Shown here piece after piece: positions 1 to 7,848 of a stretch of DNA of 64,000 nt. The stretch's first letter is position 1. Each line of letters begins with the position of its first letter. The notes beneath the pieces were generated by a model that was given only the letters and a program-made list of their open reading frames with translations, did no database searches and was not told the origin of the DNA. A program made the translations under genes and the position numbers. Source of the DNA: Prauserella_A sp040645195 (GTDB lineage Bacteria > Actinomycetota > Actinomycetes > Mycobacteriales > Pseudonocardiaceae); the NCBI RefSeq assembly GCF_040645195.1, contig NZ_JBEYXW010000029.1, positions 16,792-80,791 on the forward strand, in the 5' to 3' direction.

Positions 1-1
1 C

Positions 2-817
2 CGTCCACAGTGGTCCATCGACCGCACGCGGTTCCTGCTGGCCGTCACCGGGCGGTTCGGCTACGCGCTGCACGCCAACCGGCCGGCGGAGCGCCTTGCC
101 GACGCGCCGCACGTGATCCGGCACGGCGCGGGTGCCCTCGAGCTGCTCGACCTGGTGGCCGATGCCGACTGGGACCGCACCGCCGACGACGTGGTCGTGA
201 TCGACGACCTGGGCCGCTGCCACGGCGTTGTGCTGGTACACGAGGTGGTGCGCGGGATGGCCGAGGCGAAGATCGAGGAGGCCGCGGCGCTCAACCCACT
301 CACCCGGCTACCGGGCAGCGACGCCGTCGCCAGGAACGTGGACCGCCGGATCGCCGCAGGTCAGCCACTGGTCGTGGGCTGGCTGGACGTCGATTCGTTC
401 AAGAAGGTCAACGACACCGTGGGGTTCGCAGCCGGTGACGATCTGATCCGCGCGCTCGGCCGCACACTGACGGATCTGGCAGGCGCTCTCGGTGGCGTGA
501 CGGTGAGTCATGTCGGCGGCGACGACTTCCTCATCGCCTGCGACATCGACAAGATCACCACCGTGGCCGATCACGTGCTCGACACCGAGTGGATCGCCGA
601 GGGGATGCCGGTGACCATCTCGCTCGCGACGCTGGTGTGCGCCGGTTCGACGGTCAGCTCCTACCGCGAGATCTCCCGCCTGCTCGCGCCGCTGAAGAAG
701 TACGCCAAAAGCATCACCGGATCGAGCTGGGTCAACAGCTGGCCCGGGACCGACCGGATCGAGGTCCTGCGCGGGCTCAGTCCGGACAACAGGCCGGAGC
801 AACGGCCCGCTAGTTGA
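2..817 (+). CDS. CBS-GGDEF protein, 5' end missing
   Basis: The reading frame enters from outside the window (first full codon at base 2) and ends at 817. The visible N-terminal part (about residues 1-75) resembles the end of a CBS-domain region. It is followed by a GGDEF domain beginning at the NPLTRLPG segment, with the metal-binding LDVDSFKKVND stretch and the signature GGDDF at 515-529. GGDEF proteins make cyclic di-GMP. The second glutamate of the signature is aspartate here, and I cannot tell whether the site is active. An EAL domain may lie upstream outside the window. The C-terminus is followed by a strong hairpin. Confidence 0.85.
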   Translation, partial: RPQWSIDRTRFLLAVTGRFGYALHANRPAERLADAPHVIRHGAGALELLDLVADADWDRTADDVVVIDDLGRCHGVVLVHEVVRGMAEAKIEEAAALNPLTRLPGSDAVARNVDRRIAAGQPLVVGWLDVDSFKKVNDTVGFAAGDDLIRALGRTLTDLAGALGGVTVSHVGGDDFLIACDIDKITTVADHVLDTEWIAEGMPVTISLATLVCAGSTVSSYREISRLLAPLKKYAKSITGSSWVNSWPGTDRIEVLRGLSPDNRPEQRPAS

Positions 818-847
818 AACGTCCGGAATCCGGGTACCCCGAACGAC

Positions 848-888
848 GAGTGCCCCGGTGCTGCTGGGGGTTCAGCACCGGGGCACTC
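848..888. terminator. Strong stem-loop terminator
   Basis: A perfect 16-bp stem (848-863 with 873-888) encloses a 9-base loop, 31 bases after the stop codon of the GGDEF gene. It contains the GTGCCCCGGTGCTG arm. The gene to the right runs toward it, so it probably ends transcription from both sides. There is no long T-run, as is usual in high-GC actinobacteria. Confidence 0.8.
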
Positions 889-999
889 CTCATTCGCCAC
901 GGCGCCTTGGAGGGGGCTGGGGCACCGGGCACGCCATCGAAACATGAAACCGTTCACGATAGCTTCACGTTTGAGCATACGCGATGGACCGTGGTTTGC

Positions 1000-1884
1000 C
1001 TAGATTTTTCGTGGCGCCGCATCCCGGCGCGCGCTCGTCCGCTCCTGGGCGAACGTTGCCCCGACCTCCCGCACCGCACGCCCCAGCACAGCGGCGAGCG
1101 CCGCGGGCTCACCTGGGTCGTGTTCGGCGGCGTCGTAGTCGTCCCACAGCGCCACCGCACGGAACGGGCCGAGGTCGGCCGCCGGGTGAATCCAGTGACC
1201 GTCGGCAGGGCTCGGGCGCCCGTCGTCGGCCTCCAGCCCGGCGATCAACGCCAGCGCCTGCCCAGCACCATCCACGATGGTGGCGGCGAGTTCCGCGGCA
1301 CGCAGGGGTGCTTCGCCAGGACCGGCCAGGAACAGCACGCGATGCCGGACCCGCCAGTAGGCCAGTGGCGGCGCCGGGCCGGGCGGGGCGAGCGCCGGCG
1401 CGCCGTGCCTCGCGAGCAGTCGCGCCCGGCCTGCGATCAGCGCGGCGACGTAGCCGGCGACGTGGGCACGCTCGAAGGGCCCGTACGGCTCCCGGTCGGC
1501 ACGGCAGGCCAGCGCATGCCGGGGGTAGTCGGCGTCGAGGCGCCGCCGCTCACCGGTTGCGACCAGGCACCGCGCAGGCTCGTCGACGGCCGACAGCTCC
1601 GGCTGCCTGCCGGTTCGGTGGTGGACCTGCCGCAGGTTCCCGGCAAGCCGGAAGTGCGCGTCGGCGGCGTCGAGGGCCGCCGCCTGGACCTCGAGGTGCG
1701 CGATCCAGAGGCGCACGGTCCGGCTATGCCGGCGCCGTTCCCATGCCTCGATGTCCACCGCTTCCTGCCGGGCCCGGCAGGCGAGGTCGCTCCAGTCGCC
1801 TGGTTCGAACCGGCCCGCCCTGATCCGCGCGGCGTCGACGGCCCTGGACAGCGGCGACCAGTCCCCGCCGCCGCTCAGCGCCAC
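1000..1884 (-). CDS. Hypothetical protein
   Basis: About 294 residues, Arg/Ala-rich, with no domain I can name. I chose the GTG start at 1884 because a GAGGA sequence lies six bases upstream and it overlaps the end of the gene at 1875-2093 by 10 bases, which implies translational coupling. The open frame continues to 1962, but that extension is low-complexity. The sequence has alternating hydrophobic and charged helices (for example around LAYWRVRHRVLFLAG) and no signal peptide. It may be a partner of the small Cys-rich protein upstream. Confidence 0.55.
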   Translation of the reverse strand: MALSGGGDWSPLSRAVDAARIRAGRFEPGDWSDLACRARQEAVDIEAWERRRHSRTVRLWIAHLEVQAAALDAADAHFRLAGNLRQVHHRTGRQPELSAVDEPARCLVATGERRRLDADYPRHALACRADREPYGPFERAHVAGYVAALIAGRARLLARHGAPALAPPGPAPPLAYWRVRHRVLFLAGPGEAPLRAAELAATIVDGAGQALALIAGLEADDGRPSPADGHWIHPAADLGPFRAVALWDDYDAAEHDPGEPAALAAVLGRAVREVGATFAQERTSARRDAAPRKI

Positions 1885-2093
1885 AGCTCGTCCTCGAGTT
1901 CGCGCAGCCACTCGGAAGCCAGCGCGCGGAGCTGACCGGTCAGTTCGAGCAGGACGAGGCATTCGCAGCAGTAGGTGTTACCCCGAGCGTCGCTCAGCCA
2001 CAGCGCATCGGGTGCAGCGGTTTCGCGAGGAACGGCGCATTCCGCGCATTCCACGCCGGAGGAACCATGCTGTGCCGCAGTCGTCTCGGTCAT
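1875..2093 (-). CDS. Small Cys-rich hypothetical protein
   Basis: This 72-residue protein starts at ATG 2093 behind a GGGGAGG ribosome site. Two cysteine pairs (CAEC near residue 16 and CCEC near residue 44) are spaced like a small zinc-binding or treble-clef fold. A Leu-rich helix follows. The gene heads a two-gene unit with the hypothetical gene that overlaps its stop codon. The function is unknown. Confidence 0.55.
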   Translation of the reverse strand: MTETTAAQHGSSGVECAECAVPRETAAPDALWLSDARGNTYCCECLVLLELTGQLRALASEWLRELEDELWR

Positions 2094-2214
2094 GGACCTC
2101 CCCACCAGGTGACGACGCAGTGCACCGGCGACGCGGCCGCGCCAAGGGGGTCCCACGGCCGCCGCCACCGGCGGGCTAACGTGACAGGCGTCAACAGCAC
2201 GTAGCCATGCTTAA

Positions 2215-2244
2215 TGTAGCGCGCTACACGGTAGCCCGCTACAG
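2215..2244. promoter_or_regulatory. Tandem GTAGC-NN-GCTAC palindromes
   Basis: Two 12-bp palindromes lie side by side: GTAGCGCGCTAC at 2216-2227 (14 bp perfect with its flanks) and GTAGCCCGCTAC at 2231-2242, 15 bases apart. They sit 60-90 bases upstream of the XRE/DUF5753 gene and look like a double operator. The same pair and spacing recur at 3371-3397. Confidence 0.55.
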
Positions 2245-2264
2245 TTTGGCGTGGCCTATTCGGG

Positions 2265-2284
2265 TGACGCTGCTGCGTCATGCG
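2265..2284. promoter_or_regulatory. Inverted repeat TGACGC-TGCT-GCGTCA
   Basis: A perfect 6-bp inverted repeat with a 4-base spacer (2265-2280) runs into CGTCATGCG (2276-2284), 20 bases before the TTG start of the XRE/DUF5753 gene. CGTCATGCG is also one arm of the inverted repeat in front of the GNAT-like gene (4096-4133), so one local regulator may bind both. Confidence 0.4.
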
Positions 2285-2303
2285 ATAGCCGAGAGGTGTC
2301 GTC

Positions 2304-3194
2304 TTGGTCGAGCCGGGGAAGACCGCGGTCCGCAGAGCCGTCGGGCGCGAGCTCAAACGGATGCGCAACGCCAAAGGCATCAACCTGAAGAAAGCGGCCG
2401 AGTCGACAGGCGAGACCGGCGACAAAGCGCTGATGCAGGTAGAGCGTGGCCGCAACCTGCCACAGCTGGCCGACATCGAGCCATTGCTGTCGACCTACGG
2501 CCATCGCGACCAGATTCCGCATTTCCAGGAGCTGCTGCGCCAGAGTGACCGCAGGCGGAGCTGGAAGGACTGGTGGGAGAACCGGTTTCCCACCGACTTC
2601 GTCCCCGAGCAGTCCAAACTCCTGCTCAGTTGCGAGGCCTCGGCCGTCCGGCTGAACGTCTACCAGGCACAGTTCGTGCCGGAGCTGTTCCACACCACCG
2701 GCTACACGGAAGCCATGGCGAGGGCAGCCAGGCCCGAGGCAGGCGAGGACGAGGTGCGGCTGTGGAGCAGGCTCGCCACGGGCAGGCAGGAGGTCCTGGA
2801 CCGGCCGGACCCGCCCGAGGTGCGATGCGTCCTCGACGAGGCGGTCCTGCACAGGCAGGTCGGCGGGCCCGATGTGCTGCGCGAGCAGCTCGACCGGCTG
2901 GCCGAGATCGCCCAGCTGCCGAACGTCGATCTCCGCATCCTCACCGAGGAGTCGGGTGCACACGCGGGAACGGGCGGCAGCTTCACGCGGATCGCGCTGC
3001 TGCCCGAGCTGCCGGCCTATCCCGGCATCGTCCATGTCCGGACCACCGTTCACGACGTGTACTACGAGGAAGCCGAGGAGATCGGCCCGTACGACGAGGT
3101 GTTCGACCGGCTACACGAGCAGGCACTACCCGCCGACGAGTCGCTCGCGCTCGTCAAGGAGAGCGCACACCGGCTCGCCGCGGGAGCAGACTGA
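2304..3194 (+). CDS. XRE-family regulator with DUF5753 domain
   Basis: This 296-residue protein has an N-terminal helix-turn-helix (about residues 12-70; LKKAAESTG, LMQVERGR) and a DUF5753 ligand-type domain from about residue 90 (YQAQFVPELFHTTGY, LDEAVLHRQVGG, DLRILTEESGAHAG, VYYEEAEEI). Such proteins are common in actinobacteria and are usually paired with a small DUF397 gene. None is visible here. The start is TTG at 2304 with GAGAGG seven bases upstream. Two palindromic sites lie upstream, so autoregulation is likely. Confidence 0.85.
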   Translation: MVEPGKTAVRRAVGRELKRMRNAKGINLKKAAESTGETGDKALMQVERGRNLPQLADIEPLLSTYGHRDQIPHFQELLRQSDRRRSWKDWWENRFPTDFVPEQSKLLLSCEASAVRLNVYQAQFVPELFHTTGYTEAMARAARPEAGEDEVRLWSRLATGRQEVLDRPDPPEVRCVLDEAVLHRQVGGPDVLREQLDRLAEIAQLPNVDLRILTEESGAHAGTGGSFTRIALLPELPAYPGIVHVRTTVHDVYYEEAEEIGPYDEVFDRLHEQALPADESLALVKESAHRLAAGAD

Positions 3195-3370
3195 GCGGAC
3201 GGAGCGGACACTGCCCCGCGGTGGACCATATTCGCGTTATCGAACACTTTCGACACTCCTCGCCCCAGTCCGGAGTTGGCGGCGCGGCCGATCGTCGAAG
3301 ACCCAGATGCCGCGCCGCCAACGGCTATCTGTTGCGGATGAACGGTCCTGTAACAGCAGCCTCGCCCACC

Positions 3371-3397
3371 GTAGCACTCTACTCCGTAGCGCGCTAC
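3371..3397. promoter_or_regulatory. Second tandem GTAGC palindrome pair
   Basis: GTAGCACTCTAC (3371-3382, one mismatch) and GTAGCGCGCTAC (3386-3397, extended to CCGTAGCGCGCTACGG at 3384-3399) have the same 15-base spacing as the pair at 2216-2242, read on the opposite strand. They lie between the convergent XRE/DUF5753 and GNAT-like genes. No gene that they would obviously control is visible to their left. Confidence 0.5.
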
Positions 3398-3410
3398 GGT
3401 GCGGTCCGGA

Positions 3411-4079
3411 TCAGCTGAGTTCGTCGTGCCTGCTGGGCCACCAGTGAGTGAGCAGCTGCATCCGCGCGTCCAGTAACGCGGGGTCCCGCAGGTCGACGAC
3501 GTGTACGTCCCGCCATCGGTAGAAACCAATGCGCTCCAGCAGCGCTGCCATGCGCAGGGCGACGAGCTCGGCGGACACCCGGTCCGGCGTGGTGTCCCGG
3601 AAGTCCAGCGGAGAGACACGGCAGGCGGCGAGGCGCGCCGTTGGCGCGAGCGTGCGCAGCGCGCCGGCGACCAGTGGTCCGGCCAGCCCGTACCCGCGCC
3701 ACGCGGTGGCGAGGGTGACGTCCTGGAGGATCACCATGCGCGGCGGTCCGCTGCTGAGCTGCGCATCGAGTTCCGGGTGCAGGCGGCCGTCCGCACAGTC
3801 CAGCACTGTCTCGGCGATGAACTCCAGCGCCCATTCCCCGAGGACGCCCGAGTCCAGCAGGTTGCGCTCCCGCTCCAGGTCCGCGATGGCCAGCGAGATG
3901 TCGCCGACATGCCGGTACAGCGCGGGACAGAGGTCCAGCTCCCAGATATCCGCCGACACATCCCACCGTTCGGGCAGATGGTCCTCGTCGTCGACGTGCC
4001 ACCACAGCCGTTCGTGCTTGATGGCGAGCCGGATGTTCAATGGGTTCGCAGGCAGGTGTGCACCAGGAGCCATGGTCAT
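3411..4079 (-). CDS. GNAT-fold acetyltransferase-like protein
   Basis: This 222-residue protein carries the GNAT motif A pattern around residues 118-145 (VILQDVTLATAWRGYGLAGPL; the R-G-x-G-x-A-type acetyl-CoA loop) and a later ALLERIGFYRW segment like the C-terminal motif of the family. The N-terminal half is unusual and could carry a different specificity. The start is ATG 4079 with GAGGTGG upstream. An inverted repeat lies 17-54 bases before the start. The substrate is unknown. Confidence 0.6.
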   Translation of the reverse strand: MTMAPGAHLPANPLNIRLAIKHERLWWHVDDEDHLPERWDVSADIWELDLCPALYRHVGDISLAIADLERERNLLDSGVLGEWALEFIAETVLDCADGRLHPELDAQLSSGPPRMVILQDVTLATAWRGYGLAGPLVAGALRTLAPTARLAACRVSPLDFRDTTPDRVSAELVALRMAALLERIGFYRWRDVHVVDLRDPALLDARMQLLTHWWPSRHDELS

Positions 4080-4095
4080 ACGGCCACCTCACTCG

Positions 4096-4133
4096 CGTCA
4101 TGCGAAGCTTCGATGTTGTCACACCGCATGACG
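4096..4133. promoter_or_regulatory. CGTCATGCG inverted repeat
   Basis: CGTCATGCG (4096-4104) and CGCATGACG (4125-4133) form perfect 9-bp arms around a 20-base spacer, directly upstream of the GNAT-like gene. The spacer itself contains the palindrome CGAAGCTTCG. The site is a candidate operator or looped repressor site. Confidence 0.45.
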
Positions 4134-4171
4134 GAACCGGGCCGCTATCGTGACGGCCCATAAATAAGATT

Positions 4172-4202
4172 TACCGGCATGTAGCCCTACCGGCAGGTAG
4201 CC
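4172..4202. repeat. Direct repeat TACCGGCANGTAGCC
   Basis: Two 15-base copies (4172-4186 and 4188-4202) differ at one base and are offset by 16 bases. The junction forms the palindrome CTACC-GGCA-GGTAG. They lie between the XRE gene and the GNAT-like gene in an AT-richer stretch, so they could be iterons for a local regulator. Confidence 0.45.
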
Positions 4203-4290
4203 TGAATAGGATTCGTAAAAGCCCCTTGGGGTACTTCATCCACGCAGGGCGGCACATTCGCCTGCGGGGATTCTGTGAATTGTTTTTCCC

Positions 4291-4593
4291 TCAACGACAC
4301 CGTCGACCGTATTGCACGGCCGCGGTCATCTCCTCCGTGGAAACACCCAGCGCCGCGCCAAGCCATTGCCGCCAGTACGGACCGGGAACGCGTTTGCCAC
4401 GCTCCCAGCGCGCCACCTCGTCACGGCTCACGCTCTGGTTCGCCGAGAGCTCGCCGAGCAGATCGGCGAGCTGGTACTGGGTCAGCCCATGCTGTTTGCG
4501 CAGCCGCCGGACCAGCTCCCAGATGGGTTCACTGCCGGGACCGTCGTCGTGGTCTCGCGTGTCATCAGCGATAGACATGGTCTTGGTCATCAT
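4291..4593 (-). CDS. Small XRE-family DNA-binding protein
   Basis: This 100-residue protein has one helix-turn-helix at about residues 24-85 (VRRLRKQHGLTQYQLADLL, then SRDEVARWERGKRVP). Its start ATGA overlaps the stop of the AraC gene, so the two are translationally coupled. The HTH closely resembles the N-terminus of the large fusion protein at 36596-37975 (SQYTLARELA, TRDLVARWERGHQIP). No effector domain is present. Confidence 0.8.
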   Translation of the reverse strand: MMTKTMSIADDTRDHDDGPGSEPIWELVRRLRKQHGLTQYQLADLLGELSANQSVSRDEVARWERGKRVPGPYWRQWLGAALGVSTEEMTAAVQYGRRCR

Positions 4594-5615
4594 CTGTGCA
4601 GCGTCTGCGATGGGCTCTCCTTGAACTTGCGCCTATATGAGGTCGCGAAACGGCCGACGTGCAGGAACCCCCAGCGCCCCGCGATCTCACCGACGGTGAC
4701 GGTGTCCGGTTGCGCGGCCCGCAGCTCGTCATGCGCACGCTGCAGCCGCACATCGCGCAGAAACGCGCTCGGCGTGGTGTCGAGATACCTGCGGAATCCC
4801 TTCTGCAGAGCACGCACGCTCACCCCGCACTCGCGCGCGAGGCTGCCGACGGTGCGGGCTTGCTCCGGGTGGTTCTCGATCACGTCCACGGCCCTGCTGA
4901 TCGCCCGCGACGGCGCGGGTAGTGCGTGACCGTGCAGCATCGCCGAGTAGTTGCTGCGCTGGGCGATCAGCAGGCCGGAGATCAGGTTCTGCTCCATCTG
5001 GTTCACCGAGAGCGGGTGGCTGAGCAGGCTGTCCGGCCGGTTGATCTCGGCAACACAGAACATGAGATAGTCACACCAGGTTCGTGCGTAGCCGGTGATT
5101 GTCATGCCGAGCTCGAACTCGACAGGATATGGCAGGGCACAGTTCAGCAAATCCGAAAGTGCCGCTTCCAGTGCCGTGCGCTCGATCCGCAGGATGACGA
5201 GCTCGAGCTCCGCGTCGAGGCGCAAGTCCAGCGACTGCGTCGGGCCGACGACGGCAGCCACCCCTGGCCTGGCAGCGACCTGCTGCTTGCCGTACTGGAT
5301 GGAACCTTTTCCCCGCAAGGGGACCTGAACGAGATAGAACGTTTCGAGAGCGCCTGGCTCCACGCGAACCTCGCTGCCGTAAGCGAGGTAGGTCAGGCCG
5401 ATGTTGGGAAGCCGCCTCGAATGCATTCGGGCGTCCAGCCGGGAATCGCGACCCGCCAGATACAGGCGGTGTGCGCAGAAGACGCTCCCCAGCGCCTCCC
5501 GCACGACATCGAGATCCTGTGAGTGGAAAACCGGAAAGCGGCTGAGTGGTCTCTGCATCATCGGGCCAACCGGGAAACCGGCTTCCACAGCCGATACGGA
5601 AAGTTCCCCGCTCAC
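4590..5615 (-). CDS. AraC-family transcriptional regulator
   Basis: This 341-residue protein has an N-terminal cupin-type sensing domain of the AraC_binding_2 kind and a C-terminal pair of helix-turn-helices (about residues 240-341; TVGSLARECGVSVRALQKGFRRYL and EIAGRWGFLHVGRFATSYRRKFKESPSQ). The start taken is GTG 5615. Its purine-rich ribosome site is unusually close, so a slightly different start is possible. It forms a two-gene unit with the small XRE gene. The ligand is unknown. The neighbouring aminotransferase/MlrC operon is a possible target. Confidence 0.85.
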   Translation of the reverse strand: MSGELSVSAVEAGFPVGPMMQRPLSRFPVFHSQDLDVVREALGSVFCAHRLYLAGRDSRLDARMHSRRLPNIGLTYLAYGSEVRVEPGALETFYLVQVPLRGKGSIQYGKQQVAARPGVAAVVGPTQSLDLRLDAELELVILRIERTALEAALSDLLNCALPYPVEFELGMTITGYARTWCDYLMFCVAEINRPDSLLSHPLSVNQMEQNLISGLLIAQRSNYSAMLHGHALPAPSRAISRAVDVIENHPEQARTVGSLARECGVSVRALQKGFRRYLDTTPSAFLRDVRLQRAHDELRAAQPDTVTVGEIAGRWGFLHVGRFATSYRRKFKESPSQTLHR

Positions 5616-5964
5616 CTCCTCACCCCCCTACGTTGTCCGGACCAAGCCGGTGCGGGTACCACCAAACGGACCTGTTTGCTTTTCGCAAATTGCACAATTC
5701 AACTCAATCAAGACGGCGCCGACGGCAGGGCAGCAATCAGCCGAATGGCGGCGCCGACTCGAGAGCCGACGACAGGCCACAACCTCCTACGGTGATAGGG
5801 AAAATCTCAACGAACCGCGACATGCCTACCCCTCCTCGGCCCTTTGTCCAGTGTCGAGTCAGGCGAGGAATCACGGTAGGGGCCAATTTCAGGTCAGCGC
5901 ATCCCCGTCCTTCGGCGACACGCCGATGCGATTGTCCACAATGGTCAGAGACCGCGCACGGTAG
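5616..5964. other. Intergenic region upstream of araC-type gene
   Basis: No gene was seen. The AT-rich part holds an inverted repeat TTTGC-TTTTC-GCAAA (5675-5689), about 60 bases before the AraC gene, which is a candidate operator. The rest is unremarkable and lies past the 3' end of the MlrC gene. Confidence 0.5.
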
Positions 5965-7458
5965 CTACTCGTCCGTACCGATGACGAACTCCGCCTGCTC
6001 AAAGGGATACATGGGGCGGCGGCGCCGTCGGTAGGCAAGCTTGCCAAGGTTCAGCGCGGTCACGCCATCGGTATCGACCACCACGAGCCGGGACGCGATC
6101 GGCGAGTAGGCGGCGCGCGGGGAATTCACCCCTTTGGCGACGACGATCCGGTAGGAACGCGGCTCGACGCCGACGCTGAGGAACTGGTGCAGACTCGCGT
6201 TCAGCACGGCCTTCGAGGTAAGGACCAGTGTGTGCCCCTCCGTCGTGTCCACCACCGCGGTCGGCCCCATGTCGAAGAACCGGAAACCCGCGTGCACCGC
6301 CTCCGGCTCCTCGAACCTGCCGTCGGCGAGTCGCCGGACGCGGCCCTCGACCGGCACCGGCGAGCCGGCCGAATGCGGATTCCAGGCACCGGCCCGCAAC
6401 CGGATCTCGGCGCCCGCACCCGCCGCCTGGCACCGGGCAACGGATTCCGGATCCCACAGCGTCTGTAGCAGCGACCGCAGCCCGCGCCGCCTGACCGCGT
6501 GCAGGATCACCGTCGAATCCCCCGGCGCCCCTCCCCCGATGTTGTCGCCGACGTCCAACAGCACAATGGGCCCGCCAGGTTCCGATTCGACGATGTCGAG
6601 CGCTTCGTCGACGGAGAGTTCCCTGGCCTGCAACGCCGCGCGTTCCAGCCAGACCTCCCCGGCCAGCTCCTCGGCGGCCGCGCGCGCCGCGCGCTGGTCA
6701 CCGTCGTGAATCGCCACGCAGGACATGCCCATCTGCGGCACGTCCGCGTACGGGAAGCCTTCCACCACGCTCACCGACAGCATGCCCGGCCTGCGGGCGA
6801 GCTCGGCGGCCTTGGCCACCAGGCGCGACATCGGCGGCTCGTTCGTGTCCTGCCGCGCGATGTTGACCACGAGGGGGAGCTGGACCAGTGCCTGCGCCGG
6901 CCGGATTTCCCGCCGTGCGCAACGGTGGACCAGCTCGGTGCAGGCAACAGCTTTCTCGCTGGCGTCGATGTGCGGATTGGTCTGGTACACCAGGGTGACG
7001 GTGAGCGCGCCGAGCAGCCGCGGCGAGATGTTGGCGTGCAGATCGAGCACCGCGCCCACGGGAACGTCCGTGCCGACGACCTGCCGCACGCGGCCGGCGA
7101 GCTCGCCGTCGGCGTCCGGGTACCCCTCGGCCACCGCCGCGCCGTGCACGTTGAGCAGCACGCCGTCCCACGGTCCCTGCCGGGCGAGCTCCTCGATCAT
7201 CTCGTCGGCGATCGAGGAGAACGCGTCCGCCGTGATGGCGCCGACCGGGTTGACGAACGCGAAGACCAGCGGCACCAGCTCGATGTCGAGCGCGGCACAG
7301 CCGGCGAGGTAGCCGCCGATCGTCGCGGCCGACCCCTCGTACTCGGCGACGATCTGTTTGCCGCGCAGGATGCCACCGGCGGCGAAGAGCTGCTGGTCCG
7401 CCATGGCCGGGGAGAACGTGTTGGCCTCGTGGAACAGGCCCAGGGTCGCGAACCGCAT
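5965..7458 (-). CDS. M81-family metallopeptidase-like protein (MlrC type)
   Basis: This 497-residue protein matches the MlrC/M81 family over its full length. The N-terminal domain starts FATLGLFHEANTFSP and contains LLNVHGAAVAEGYPDADGE and the metal-binding-type LDLHANIS. The C-terminal MlrC domain holds IVLLDVGDNIGGGAPGDST. The family is named for the last enzyme of microcystin breakdown, but most members act on unknown amides or peptides. The gene starts 3 bases after the RidA gene in a three-gene operon with an aminotransferase, which suggests degradation of a nitrogenous compound. Confidence 0.85.
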   Translation of the reverse strand: MRFATLGLFHEANTFSPAMADQQLFAAGGILRGKQIVAEYEGSAATIGGYLAGCAALDIELVPLVFAFVNPVGAITADAFSSIADEMIEELARQGPWDGVLLNVHGAAVAEGYPDADGELAGRVRQVVGTDVPVGAVLDLHANISPRLLGALTVTLVYQTNPHIDASEKAVACTELVHRCARREIRPAQALVQLPLVVNIARQDTNEPPMSRLVAKAAELARRPGMLSVSVVEGFPYADVPQMGMSCVAIHDGDQRAARAAAEELAGEVWLERAALQARELSVDEALDIVESEPGGPIVLLDVGDNIGGGAPGDSTVILHAVRRRGLRSLLQTLWDPESVARCQAAGAGAEIRLRAGAWNPHSAGSPVPVEGRVRRLADGRFEEPEAVHAGFRFFDMGPTAVVDTTEGHTLVLTSKAVLNASLHQFLSVGVEPRSYRIVVAKGVNSPRAAYSPIASRLVVVDTDGVTALNLGKLAYRRRRRPMYPFEQAEFVIGTDE

Positions 7459-7461
7459 GAC

Positions 7462-7848
7462 TCAGCCGCCTCCGTGGGCCACGACGTCGATCTCGAACTT
7501 GATCCGGCCGCCGAAGCAGCTCGTGATGGTCGTGCGTGCAGGCAGGGGTGGCCGGAAATACTCGGTGTAGATGCGGTTGAACTCGGGCACGTCCGCCGGG
7601 TCGTCCACGTAGGCGCCGACTCTGATCACGTCGCGTAGCGTCAGCTGCTCGCCGGCGAGGATGCGCTCGACGTTGGCGATGGACCGGCGCATCTCCTCGG
7701 CGAAGGTTCCCGGCACGATCACACCGCCCTCGACCGAGGCCTGGCCGGAGACGAAGACGAAGGCGCCTGCCCGCCGGCACGGCGAGAACAGCGCGGTATT
7801 GCCGTCACGGTCGTCGTCCTTGCCCGTGACGGGTGCCGGTTTGCTCAT
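7462..7848 (-). CDS. RidA-family protein
   Basis: This 128-residue protein has the YjgF/YER057c/UK114 pattern: FVSGQASVEGG, VERILAGEQLTLRDVIRVGAYV, FNRIYTEYFRPPLPARTTI with the arginine that binds the substrate carboxylate, and FEIDVVA. RidA hydrolyses reactive enamine/imine intermediates from PLP enzymes. The start at ATG 7848 overlaps the stop of the aminotransferase gene (ATGA), so the longer open frame is not used. It probably protects or assists the neighbouring PLP enzyme. Confidence 0.88.
   Translation of the reverse strand: MSKPAPVTGKDDDRDGNTALFSPCRRAGAFVFVSGQASVEGGVIVPGTFAEEMRRSIANVERILAGEQLTLRDVIRVGAYVDDPADVPEFNRIYTEYFRPPLPARTTITSCFGGRIKFEIDVVAHGGG

Noticed and set aside
939..955. 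GAAACATGAAACCGTTC as another IclR box
   Set aside because: Arm spacing does not fit either site type, and it lies between the 3' ends of convergent genes.
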